The notes below the pieces were generated by a model that had not been told where the DNA came from, did no database searches, and saw only the letters and a program-made list of their open reading frames with translations. A stretch of 7,183 bases of DNA from an uncultured Leucothrix sp. (GTDB lineage: Bacteria > Pseudomonadota > Gammaproteobacteria > Thiotrichales > Thiotrichaceae), in NCBI GenBank assembly GCA_938004025.1, contig CALKXC010000309.1:1-7183 (forward strand). Reading direction: 5' to 3'. A program made the translations under genes and the position numbers. Positions 1 through 6,063 of the stretch are shown one piece after another (the stretch's first letter is position 1; every line of letters begins with the position of its first letter).

Positions 1-399
1 GAAACACTTCAAGAACGCTATGGTAAGAAAGAAAAAGTGTTGATGGATAGATTGATGCGATACCAACAGAGCGTTGAGAAAGAGCAGGCTGACAGCACAA
101 GCTCTTATATGAATGTTGGTATTACCTTGCTTGGTGCTCTATTTGGAAAGTCTCGTGCATCCGTTGGGCGTGCAGGTTCTCGCGTACTTAAGGAGCGTGG
201 CGATATTAATCGAGCTAAAGAACGCGTTCAGAAAGTGGAAGATGATTTAAGAGCGCTGGGTGATGAACTGGAAGACAAAATTAATGACTTGATGGATGAG
301 TTTGATGTTGAAAACGTTCAGATAGATGATTTCCAAATCAAACCAAGAAGATCAGATATTCGAGTGAATGATATTGCGGTGGTTTGGAAGCCGGTTTGA
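1..399 (+). CDS. C-terminal fragment of a HerA/DUF87-like ATP-binding protein (5' end outside window)
   Basis: The reading frame is open from base 1 to the TGA at 397-399. The visible 132 residues are therefore a C-terminal tail, and the internal ATG at 37 is not the real start. The tail has three parts: a charged helix (residues 1-32), a short Gly/Ala/Leu-rich stretch ending in LFGKSRASVGRAGSR (about 39-61), and a long acidic coiled coil (about 64-101). It finishes with a short beta-rich end carrying KPRRSDIRV and VVWKP. From memory, this order (coiled coil, small hydrophobic LLGALFG segment, coiled coil, 'RKSDI' end) is typical of the C-terminus of large bacterial HerA/DUF87-type P-loop ATPases of unknown role. 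The Walker motifs would lie upstream, so the ATPase assignment is inferred. The stop is 3 bases before the mmuM start, which suggests one transcript. Confidence 0.6.
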   Translation, partial: ETLQERYGKKEKVLMDRLMRYQQSVEKEQADSTSSYMNVGITLLGALFGKSRASVGRAGSRVLKERGDINRAKERVQKVEDDLRALGDELEDKINDLMDEFDVENVQIDDFQIKPRRSDIRVNDIAVVWKPV

Positions 400-402
400 T
401 TC

Positions 403-1341
403 ATGAACCCAATCGCTAATATTCTGCGCCATCAAAGGGTTCTGGTTGTGGATGGTGCGTCTGGTTCAGAGCTAGAGAATAAGGGCCATGATATAAATGA
501 CTCACTATGGTCAGCCAAACTTTTGATGGAAAATCCAGATGCAATTGTTGAATTGCATCGAGACTATCTTGAAGCCGGTGCAGATTGCATTACGACGGTG
601 AGCTATCAAGCTACCGTTGAAGGTTTCATGAAACGAGGGCTCTCTGAAAATGAAAGTCACTCGTTACTAAAACTTTCTGTGCAATTAGCCTGTCAGGCTC
701 GTGATGAGTTTTGGGCAGACGAAATCAATAGAAAAGGGCGAGTTAAACCGATTGTTGCTGCTTCGATTGGACCCTACGGTGCATACCTTGCGGATGGCTC
801 GGAATACCGTGGCAATTACGGTTTGAATGAAGCTGAACTTAACGAGTTTCATGAAAAACGCATAGCCATCATTCTTGACGCTAAGCCTGATATTTTGGCC
901 TGTGAAACAGTACCTTGTTTAGTCGAAGCCAAAGCTTTGGTAAAAGCACTAGAAAGTTTCCCTGAAGCTAATGCATGGATTAGTTTTAGCGCTAAAGACG
1001 GTCACCACACTAACCAAGGCGAAACAATACGCTCTTGCGCCGAGTTTTTAAATAAGCAAGATCAGGTGTCTGCAATCGGCATTAATTGTACCGCGCCTCA
1101 ATATGCAGCTTCACTCATCGAAGAAATAACGGCAGTCAGCGATAAGCCAATCATTGTTTATCCTAACGGTGGTGGTTCATACGACGCTGTCACGAAAACC
1201 TGGAGTGAAGATACCCATCTCGACTCTTATGGGAAAATGGCGCACCACTGGTATGAAGCAGGAGCAACTGTAATCGGAGGTTGTTGTCAGACAAGCCCTC
1301 ATGACATTGCTCAAATTGCGCAGTGGGTTCATGAAAATTAG
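403..1341 (+). CDS. mmuM: Homocysteine S-methyltransferase (S-methylmethionine-dependent, MmuM type)
   Basis: This cytoplasmic zinc enzyme transfers a methyl group to homocysteine to give methionine, in this family usually from S-methylmethionine or S-adenosylmethionine. The 312 residues are close to the roughly 310 of E. coli MmuM, so the gene is complete. The N-terminal strand carries VVDGASGSELE (residues 15-25, family pattern DGAxGTELE). The signature ASIGPYGAYLADGSEYRG lies at about 120-137. The three zinc-binding cysteines are present: C229 in GINCTAP, and C294-C295 in GGCC near the C-terminus. It is a stand-alone catalytic domain with no cobalamin module, so it is not MetH. The start is 3 bases after the preceding stop; only a weak GGAAG (386-390) lies upstream, so translational coupling is likely. 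No S-methylmethionine permease (mmuP) is adjacent. Confidence 0.92.
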   Translation: MNPIANILRHQRVLVVDGASGSELENKGHDINDSLWSAKLLMENPDAIVELHRDYLEAGADCITTVSYQATVEGFMKRGLSENESHSLLKLSVQLACQARDEFWADEINRKGRVKPIVAASIGPYGAYLADGSEYRGNYGLNEAELNEFHEKRIAIILDAKPDILACETVPCLVEAKALVKALESFPEANAWISFSAKDGHHTNQGETIRSCAEFLNKQDQVSAIGINCTAPQYAASLIEEITAVSDKPIIVYPNGGGSYDAVTKTWSEDTHLDSYGKMAHHWYEAGATVIGGCCQTSPHDIAQIAQWVHEN

Positions 1342-1518
1342 TTTCATTGCCGATAAATTACTTTAGTGACTGTCTAATAAGTATTTTCTATCTATGACAA
1401 AATTTCATTTATAAATCTATTTCTATCATTATATAAGCTTTAAAAGTATTGGTACCATCTCATAATAAGATTTAGATCGGTGATCTAGATCGATAATTTC
1501 ATAATGAGGTAGCATCCT
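1342..1518. other. AT-rich intergenic spacer upstream of the cysH-like gene
   Basis: This 177-base non-coding stretch separates mmuM from the CysH-like gene. It is strongly AT-rich between about 1376 and 1445. No stem followed by a T-run was found after mmuM, so read-through cannot be excluded. A weak promoter-like pair is ATGACA (1394-1399) with TCTATT (1416-1421), spaced 16 bases, but the match is poor. The downstream half holds the GATC palindrome listed separately and a good ribosome binding site, GAGGT (1506-1510), 8 bases before the ATG at 1519. Confidence 0.5.
1473..1494. promoter_or_regulatory. Overlapping GATC palindromes, possible operator of the cysH-like gene
   Basis: AGATC-ggt-GATCT (1474-1486) is a perfect inverted repeat, and its right half forms a second perfect palindrome, GATCTAGATC (1482-1491). 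TAGATCG also occurs as a direct repeat (1473-1479 and 1486-1492). The block ends 24 bases before the start codon of the CysH-like gene. Such dense symmetry in a short promoter-proximal spacer fits a dimeric repressor or activator site. No specific regulator motif is recognised, and its role is inference. Confidence 0.35.
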
Positions 1519-2151
1519 ATGACCCTTGATATAGCTAAATTAAATGCATCAGCTGGTGAAAAGTCCCCTCAGGAAATCATCCAATCAATAATTGATGTAG
1601 ATTCTAATATTTTCGTTACAACAAACTTTGGTCCCAACTCTTCAGTTTTATTACACATGCTAACTCAAGCAAAACCGGATATACCTGTGCTTTGGATTGA
1701 TTCAGGGCTTAACAAGCCTGAAACTTATGAGCATGCTGAGCGTGCCATCGACAAGTTAAACCTAAATGTGTCGGTTTATACTCCAAAGGTTACAGTGGCA
1801 CGTCTGGATACCGTTTATGGTGGTGTTCCAACTATTCAAGATGAGAATCATGCTGAGTTTACAAGGCAGTTCAAGTTAGAACCCTTTGAACGCGCCATCC
1901 GCTCGCAGTCCAGTAAAATCTGGTTTAGTGCGGTGAGGAGAGAACAAACAGCGTTTCGTTTTGGCATGAACTATGTCGAAAGTGGACCTTTTGGGCTAAC
2001 TAAAGTATCGCCTTTATTGGATTGGCAAGAAAGCGAAATGACTCGATATATAGATAAGTACGAACTTCCAAATGAAACCAATTACTTTGATCCAACTAAA
2101 TCAGGACATAAAAGAGAATGTGGTTTGCACACTTTAAAGGTTTCCCTCTAA
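1519..2151 (+). CDS. cysH: Phosphoadenosine phosphosulfate (PAPS) reductase family protein, compact CysH-like
   Basis: Family enzymes reduce PAPS to sulfite and adenosine 3',5'-bisphosphate in assimilatory sulfate reduction, using thioredoxin or glutaredoxin in the cytoplasm. Visible family motifs are the nucleotide-binding loop TTNFGPNSSVLLHML (residues 34-48), WIDSGLNKPETY (59-70), the SAVRREQTAFR segment (137-147) and the catalytic KRECGLH near the C-terminus with C201. C201 is the only cysteine in the protein. The paired cysteines that bind the 4Fe-4S cluster in APS-type reductases are absent, so a PAPS-type enzyme is expected. At 210 residues it is shorter than E. coli CysH (244), with a shortened N-terminus and a compressed segment before the catalytic cysteine (NYFDPTKSGHKREC). 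The start is supported by GAGGT 8 bases upstream. No cysIJ, cysDN or cysG is nearby, so it stands alone. A paralogue with a different sulfonucleotide substrate is possible. Confidence 0.8.
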   Translation: MTLDIAKLNASAGEKSPQEIIQSIIDVDSNIFVTTNFGPNSSVLLHMLTQAKPDIPVLWIDSGLNKPETYEHAERAIDKLNLNVSVYTPKVTVARLDTVYGGVPTIQDENHAEFTRQFKLEPFERAIRSQSSKIWFSAVRREQTAFRFGMNYVESGPFGLTKVSPLLDWQESEMTRYIDKYELPNETNYFDPTKSGHKRECGLHTLKVSL

Positions 2152-2183
2152 GTTATATTAGAGAAGCTTAGGAAAAATTAATC

Positions 2184-2206
2184 CCTGTTGGTATTATATT
2201 CCTGTT
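2184..2206 (+). promoter_or_regulatory. Probable extended -10 promoter of the aldo/keto reductase gene
   Basis: TGgTATTAT (2189-2197) fits an extended -10 element (TGnTATAAT, one mismatch). A start near 2204 would leave a leader of about 26 bases with AAGGA (2215-2219) as ribosome binding site, 10 bases before the ATG at 2230. The -35 is poor (TTAGGA, 2168-2173), as is common for extended -10 promoters. CCTGTT repeats directly on either side of the -10 (2184-2189 and 2201-2206). Confidence 0.4.
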
Positions 2207-2229
2207 TTCAACTCAAGGAATAAGGCCTG

Positions 2230-3270
2230 ATGCAATTTAAACAACTTGGTAATAACGCGCTAGAAGTTCCACTACTTTGCTTAGGTTCTATGACATGGGG
2301 TTCGTCACAAAACACGGCTGCTGAAGGGCGTGAGCAAATTAGCATGGCGCTCGCCAACGGACTCAATTTCATCGATACCGCCGAGATGTATCCTGTAAAC
2401 CCTGTCGCTGCAGAAACTTCCGGTGATAGTGAAGTCGTGATTGGTGGCTGGCTTAAAGAAAATGGTCAGCGCGATAAATTATTAATCGCCACTAAAATAG
2501 CAGGCCCAGGTTTAGAGTGGATTAGAAACAGCAGTCCTATTACGCCAGCTTCAATCGATGAGGCAATTGAAGGGTCACTTAAACGTTTGCAAACTGACTA
2601 TGTTGATATTTACCAACTGCATTGGCCTAACCGTGGTTCCTACCACTTCCGCCAAAACTGGTCCTACCGTGCTCCAAAGCACAGTGCAGAAATGGCCGAT
2701 GATCATTTTGCAGCGGTTGCAGATCATTTAGATAAACTCGTCCAATCCGGTAAAATTCGCCATTGGGGCTTATCCAACGAGTCAGCCTGGGGAATGGGCA
2801 AATGGATCAGCCATAGTGCAGGTAAAACTAAACCCATCTCAATACAAAACGAATACTCGCCGTTATGCCGCACATTTGATACTGACTTAGGTGAGCTGTG
2901 TGTAAACGAAGACATCGGCTTACTTTCGTTTTCACCTCTAGCGTGTGGATTGCTAACCGGTAAATATCAAAACGGTGTAATACCAGCCGGTAGCCGCCGC
3001 TCGATTGAAGCCAGCATGCACGGCAGAGTAAACGACAAAGTTTGGCCAGCGGTAGATGCATACCTTGCTTTAGCTCAAGCGCATGACCTAGATCCTGCTC
3101 AAATGTCACTCGCTTGGGCTATGCAGCGCCCATTTATGGGGTCGGTGATCTTCGGTTCTACAACGTTAGAACAGCTTGAAATAGCCTTAGGTGCTCAAGA
3201 CTTGATCTTGTCAGAAGAAGTTATCGATGCCATTGATGAGATTAATAAAGCGCATCCCATGCCTTATTAA
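2230..3270 (+). CDS. tas: Aldo/keto reductase, Tas-like NADP(H)-dependent oxidoreductase
   Basis: This is a cytoplasmic (beta/alpha)8-barrel aldo/keto reductase. Its 346 residues equal the length of E. coli Tas as I recall it, and it shares segments such as SLKRLQTDY, LTGKYxNG and LDPAQM. The catalytic tetrad is visible as D49 and Y54 (FIDTAEMYP), K89 (IATKIAGP) and H131 (YQLHWP). The WGLSNESAWG segment follows in the barrel, and the usual C-terminal pattern for phosphate and NADP binding appears as VIFGSTTLEQLE. The insert after YQLHWP (about residues 134-152, rich in Arg, Tyr and Trp) corresponds to a variable loop that shapes the substrate pocket. The physiological substrate is unknown; E. 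coli Tas was found by its ability to suppress a tyrosine auxotrophy. The gene appears to be transcribed alone. Confidence 0.85.
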   Translation: MQFKQLGNNALEVPLLCLGSMTWGSSQNTAAEGREQISMALANGLNFIDTAEMYPVNPVAAETSGDSEVVIGGWLKENGQRDKLLIATKIAGPGLEWIRNSSPITPASIDEAIEGSLKRLQTDYVDIYQLHWPNRGSYHFRQNWSYRAPKHSAEMADDHFAAVADHLDKLVQSGKIRHWGLSNESAWGMGKWISHSAGKTKPISIQNEYSPLCRTFDTDLGELCVNEDIGLLSFSPLACGLLTGKYQNGVIPAGSRRSIEASMHGRVNDKVWPAVDAYLALAQAHDLDPAQMSLAWAMQRPFMGSVIFGSTTLEQLEIALGAQDLILSEEVIDAIDEINKAHPMPY

Positions 3271-3277
3271 TGGGGTC

Positions 3278-3353
3278 GATGTCATGGGGTACTTATTGCA
3301 CTCACCCAAGCTGCGCTTGGAATGATTCGTTGCAACAAACACCCCATCACATC
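3278..3353. repeat. Nested three-stem hairpin in the convergent intergenic region
   Basis: Starting 7 bases after the reductase stop codon, three nested complementary segments are present. The outer stem pairs 3278-3290 (GATGTCATGGGGT) with 3341-3353 (ACCCCATCACATC), matching 12 of 13 with one C-C mismatch. The middle stem is TTGCA (3296-3300) with TGCAA (3331-3335). The inner stem is CCAAGC (3306-3311) with GCTTGG (3315-3320) around a 3-base loop. TGGGGT also repeats directly at 3271-3276 and 3285-3290. No T-run follows on either strand, so this is not a canonical rho-independent terminator. It may be a REP-type extragenic palindrome, an RNA 3'-end stabiliser, or a remnant of a small mobile element. 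Confidence 0.6.
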
Positions 3354-3444
3354 TCGCAGCGTCCTTTATTCTGATCTATATAACAACTCTCTTTAAGATT
3401 GCGACTTCGCTTCATACAGACCTTGGTACAGAATTTTACGAAGA

Positions 3445-3516
3445 GGTATCTGGTCCATCATAATAAGCGCCTTTCAGATCGAAGATATGATAAGCGTTTA
3501 TGATGGACCAGATACC
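3445..3516. repeat. Perfect 19-bp inverted repeat with 34-base loop, just past the kef stop
   Basis: The left arm GGTATCTGGTCCATCATAA (3445-3463) is the exact reverse complement of 3498-3516. The loop is bounded by a 7-base direct repeat, ATAAGCG (3463-3469 and 3490-3496). Counted along the minus strand, the repeat begins 11 bases beyond the antiporter stop codon, where a transcription terminator would be expected. However, neither outer flank has a run of T residues. It could act as an mRNA-end stem-loop, a bidirectional barrier between convergent genes, or the relic of a short inverted duplication or miniature element. Confidence 0.7.
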
Positions 3517-3527
3517 GGCTTATATTC

Positions 3528-5324
3528 TTACGACCAATCAGGCTCAGTCTTCTCGCGATACTCTGAATCACTCTTCATTTGAGCCTCGAACTTGCCTCGC
3601 AAGTCCCGACCAATCGATATGCGATCTTCAAGCGTCTCAGCATGATAAAGCCCGTGCAATATCTCCAAATCATGGCGTTCAAACTTAGCCGTAACCTGCC
3701 TCGCTTCATAAGCGCCGTAACCCATGTGCGTCAGAATATCCTCAGCAATCTTCAGACTACTGTACATGGTTTCGCGTTGGGGCATTTCAACGCCAGCTTT
3801 CATCAGTTCTATTGCGTGAACGACATCCCAAGCTCGAGATAAGATCTTGATGTGTGGGTATTTACGCGTCACTTCATGGGCGAGTTCAACCGCTTGATCA
3901 TTACCGTCGAGTGCGATTACCAGTATCTTTGCTTCGGCGATTCCTGCGGTTTCTAGCAAGTCCATGCGGGTGGCGTCACCGTAATAGGCTTTAAACCCGA
4001 ACTTGGCGATTCTTTCGATATGTTCAGGATTATGATCCAGGATAGTCGCACCAATGTTGCGTGCCCCAATCATACGAGCGACGATTTGCCCAACCCGGCC
4101 AAAGCCTGCAATGATGACTTCGTTGTGCTCATTTGGCACATCCATTTCTGGTTTTTCACCATCGATAACTGCAGGTGTAAAGTAGCGCTCAACCAGTAAC
4201 ATTAACAATGGTGTTGTCAGCATCGATAGAGCCACGACTACGGTCAAGATGCCAGAGATTTCAGTGTCGATAGCTGTCACGGTCGTTGCAGTGCTTAACA
4301 AAACAAAGGCAAACTCTCCGCCTTGTGACAATAGAACCGAGAACCTTAAGCGCTCAGCACTGGGCATGCCACTTTTAACGGCAATGAGATAAAGTATTAA
4401 CCCTTTAGCGAATACCAGTCCAACTACTAACCCTAAGATTAATAAAGGCTGGTTGATCAGCAGTCCAAAGTTGACGGTCATGCCGACTGATATAAAGAAT
4501 AAACCAAGTAATAAACCTTTGAATGGTTCGATATTGGTTTCAAGTTCGTGGCGATATTCAGACTCAGAAAGCAGCACACCGACCATGAAAGTGCCAAGCG
4601 CCATTGATAGGCCGACGGCATCCATCAATACCGCAATGCCTACTACTAATAGCAGTGCGAAAGCCGTAAATACTTCACGCATGCGGGTAGCAGCAATGTA
4701 TCTAAAAACAGGTGGTAGTAAATAACGACCTGAAAAGTAAATCAGGGCCAGCGCTACTAACGCTTTAAGAACACCCATTATTCCTTCGCTTTCGCCGCCA
4801 CTACCCGTTACGCTGAGTATCGGCAAAATCGCCAGCATTGGGATTACTGCGATATCTTGAAATAATAAAATTGAAAAACCTGATTGTCCCGAAGGGGTTG
4901 GTAATAGGTTTTTTTCATCCATTATTTGCAGCACGATAGCGGTTGATGAAAGCGCTAAAGACATGCCCGCAACAACGGCGTATTCCCAGCGAAGTCCTAA
5001 TGCCAAGGCTACCGCTGCAATAATAACGGCAGATAATAAGACTTGTAGTCCACCTTGCCCAATAATCGGTTTACGCATCTCCCACAGTTTGGATGGGTTA
5101 AGTTCGAGCCCGATCAGAAACAACAGCATGACTACACCAAACTCGGCGAAGTGCATCACGTGTGAAGCTTCATTGATCAAACCCATTACCCATGGGCCGA
5201 TTAGAATACCGGCGATCAGATAGCCTAAAACGGCTCCTAAACCGAGTTTCTTAGCTACAGGAACCGCGACAATAGCCGCTGAAAGGTAAATGAAAACGCT
5301 GAGTAATAAACTATGTTCTTCCAT
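3528..5324 (-). CDS. kefC: Glutathione-regulated K+/H+ antiporter, KefB/KefC family (CPA2 with C-terminal KTN domain)
   Basis: This inner-membrane antiporter lets K+ out and H+ in when glutathione adducts of electrophiles bind its cytoplasmic domain, protecting the cell by acidification. Its 598 residues compare with 601 in E. coli KefB and 620 in KefC. Residues 1-380 form the Na+/H+-exchanger membrane domain, including GLELNPSKLW (72-81), SGFSILLFQDIAVIP (148-162), the regulatory loop HELETNIEP (259-267) and LLSQGGEFAFVL (331-342). The KTN (TrkA-N) Rossmann domain starts at about 402 with AGFGRVGQ (406-413), then LDHNPEHIE (429-437) and YGDATRMDLLETAG (448-461). Arg417 and Arg517 align with the Arg residues reported to bind glutathione in E. 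coli KefC. The position of its Asn551 is Asp552 here, and loop Asp264 is Asn264. The start is supported by GGAG (complement of 5333-5336) 8 bases upstream, inside the preceding gene. KefC-like and KefB-like features are mixed, so the B or C label is uncertain. Confidence 0.9.
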   Translation of the reverse strand: MEEHSLLLSVFIYLSAAIVAVPVAKKLGLGAVLGYLIAGILIGPWVMGLINEASHVMHFAEFGVVMLLFLIGLELNPSKLWEMRKPIIGQGGLQVLLSAVIIAAVALALGLRWEYAVVAGMSLALSSTAIVLQIMDEKNLLPTPSGQSGFSILLFQDIAVIPMLAILPILSVTGSGGESEGIMGVLKALVALALIYFSGRYLLPPVFRYIAATRMREVFTAFALLLVVGIAVLMDAVGLSMALGTFMVGVLLSESEYRHELETNIEPFKGLLLGLFFISVGMTVNFGLLINQPLLILGLVVGLVFAKGLILYLIAVKSGMPSAERLRFSVLLSQGGEFAFVLLSTATTVTAIDTEISGILTVVVALSMLTTPLLMLLVERYFTPAVIDGEKPEMDVPNEHNEVIIAGFGRVGQIVARMIGARNIGATILDHNPEHIERIAKFGFKAYYGDATRMDLLETAGIAEAKILVIALDGNDQAVELAHEVTRKYPHIKILSRAWDVVHAIELMKAGVEMPQRETMYSSLKIAEDILTHMGYGAYEARQVTAKFERHDLEILHGLYHAETLEDRISIGRDLRGKFEAQMKSDSEYREKTEPDWS

Positions 5325-5326
5325 GA

Positions 5327-5875
5327 CTATTGCTCCGTTTCTAAGGTGTAGTTTTGTAAATGTTCTCTATAACTCTGACAGTGCTGGTCTAAGGTTTCTT
5401 TATCTATATTAAAACCGCCATATAGGATTCTGGGTGGTTGCCACACCATATGGCAAAGCCCTGCCGTCTGTTCAAAAGGGGCAAGCATTTGCTCCATGGT
5501 AAATTGATTACGACCAATAGGGTCGTAGCTGGTTCTTTCACTTCCCGCCGTAATCACCGATAAGAAATGTTTACCTGCTAAGGCAGTCCCTGTTTCGCCA
5601 TAAGCAAAGCCATGTTCTAACACGCAGTCTTGCCACTCTTTTAGGATTGCTGGAGAACTATACCAATACAACGGGTGCTGAAATATTATTAGGTCGTGCT
5701 CTAGTAACGCTTGTTGCTCTTTTTCAACGTCTATTTGAAAGTCAGGGTAAAGCTCATATAACTGTTTAACGGTGACGTTTTCCAAGTCGGCGACAGCCTG
5801 AAGCAACCGTTTATTGAGTTTAGATTTTCGAGGGTGAGGGTGCGCAAATAGCAGCAGTATTTTTGGCATATTCAT
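5327..5875 (-). CDS. kefF: KefF/KefG-type NAD(P)H quinone oxidoreductase, ancillary protein of the Kef antiporter
   Basis: This is a flavodoxin-fold FMN oxidoreductase of the NQO1/YheR family. In E. coli, KefF and KefG sit on KefC and KefB and are needed for full efflux activity; they also reduce quinones. The 182 residues compare with 176 (KefF) and 184 (KefG). Visible motifs are the N-terminal strand KILLLFAHPHPRKS (5-18), LYELYPDFQIDVEKEQ (39-54), the hallmark FQHPLYWYSSPAILKEW (65-81) and GTALAGKHF (96-104). SYDPIGRNQFTMEQML resembles KefG, while YGETGTAL and FNIDKETLDQH resemble KefF, so the sub-family is ambiguous. Its stop is 2 bases from the antiporter start, giving a coupled two-gene operon. 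The ATG at 5875 is used here; a second ATG two codons later (5869) is equally possible. Neither has a convincing Shine-Dalgarno sequence. Confidence 0.88.
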   Translation of the reverse strand: MNMPKILLLFAHPHPRKSKLNKRLLQAVADLENVTVKQLYELYPDFQIDVEKEQQALLEHDLIIFQHPLYWYSSPAILKEWQDCVLEHGFAYGETGTALAGKHFLSVITAGSERTSYDPIGRNQFTMEQMLAPFEQTAGLCHMVWQPPRILYGGFNIDKETLDQHCQSYREHLQNYTLETEQ

Positions 5876-5890
5876 ATTTTATTAGCCGTA

Positions 5891-5919
5891 TTGATATTAG
5901 TAACAGTTTTTCCTATATT
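5891..5919 (+). promoter_or_regulatory. Probable sigma70 promoter for the secreted protein gene
   Basis: TTGATA (5891-5896) and TATATT (5914-5919) each match the consensus at five of six positions and are separated by the ideal 17 bases. Transcription would begin near 5926. This gives a leader of about 138 bases before the ATG at 6064. The promoter overlaps the probable control region of the divergent kef operon, so the two directions may influence each other. Confidence 0.55.
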
Positions 5920-6063
5920 AGCCTATAAGTGGTTAATAAATGACTAAAATTTCATTTTCCGTTAAGGGTGTGTGCTGAGTTGCTGTAGTAGGGTGTGCAC
6001 TGGGCTGATACCTGAACCGTGTCTAAGGTTTTTTAGTTAAATTTTGCTTCTGGGGAGCAATTT
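5920..6063 (+). other. Leader region of the secreted protein gene with a GGGTGTG repeat
   Basis: This stretch lies between the predicted promoter and the start codon. GGGTGTG occurs twice (5966-5972 and 5991-5997), 25 bases apart, each followed after two bases by CTG. A weak stem AACC (6015-6018) with GGTT (6027-6030) runs into six T residues (6029-6034), too short to call a terminator. GGGGAG (6052-6057) is a strong ribosome binding site 6 bases before the ATG. No known riboswitch pattern was recognised. Confidence 0.4.

Noticed and set aside
2724..3109. Two overlapping minus-strand open frames inside the aldo/keto reductase gene (2724-2915 and 2828-3109)
   Set aside because: They lie antisense to a well-supported gene, have no ribosome binding site or recognisable motif, and overlap each other.
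3278..3353. Integron attC site or rho-independent terminator
   Set aside because: No RYYYAAC/GTRRRRY core pair is present at the ends, and no T-run follows the stems on either strand. It is kept only as an unexplained structured element.
3500..3842. Plus-strand open frames at 3500-3688 and 3579-3842
   Set aside because: They run antisense to the 3' end of the Kef antiporter gene. The first starts within the right arm of the inverted repeat, has no Shine-Dalgarno sequence, and gives a protein with no family features.
4453..5223. Plus-strand open frames at 4453-4725 and 4963-5223
   Set aside because: Both are Ser/Thr/Pro-rich shadows of the hydrophobic membrane domain on the other strand, a usual artefact opposite transmembrane segments.
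6015..6034. Terminator or attenuator stem (AACC with GGTT, then six T)
   Set aside because: A stem of only four pairs with an eight-base loop is too weak to call as a separate feature.
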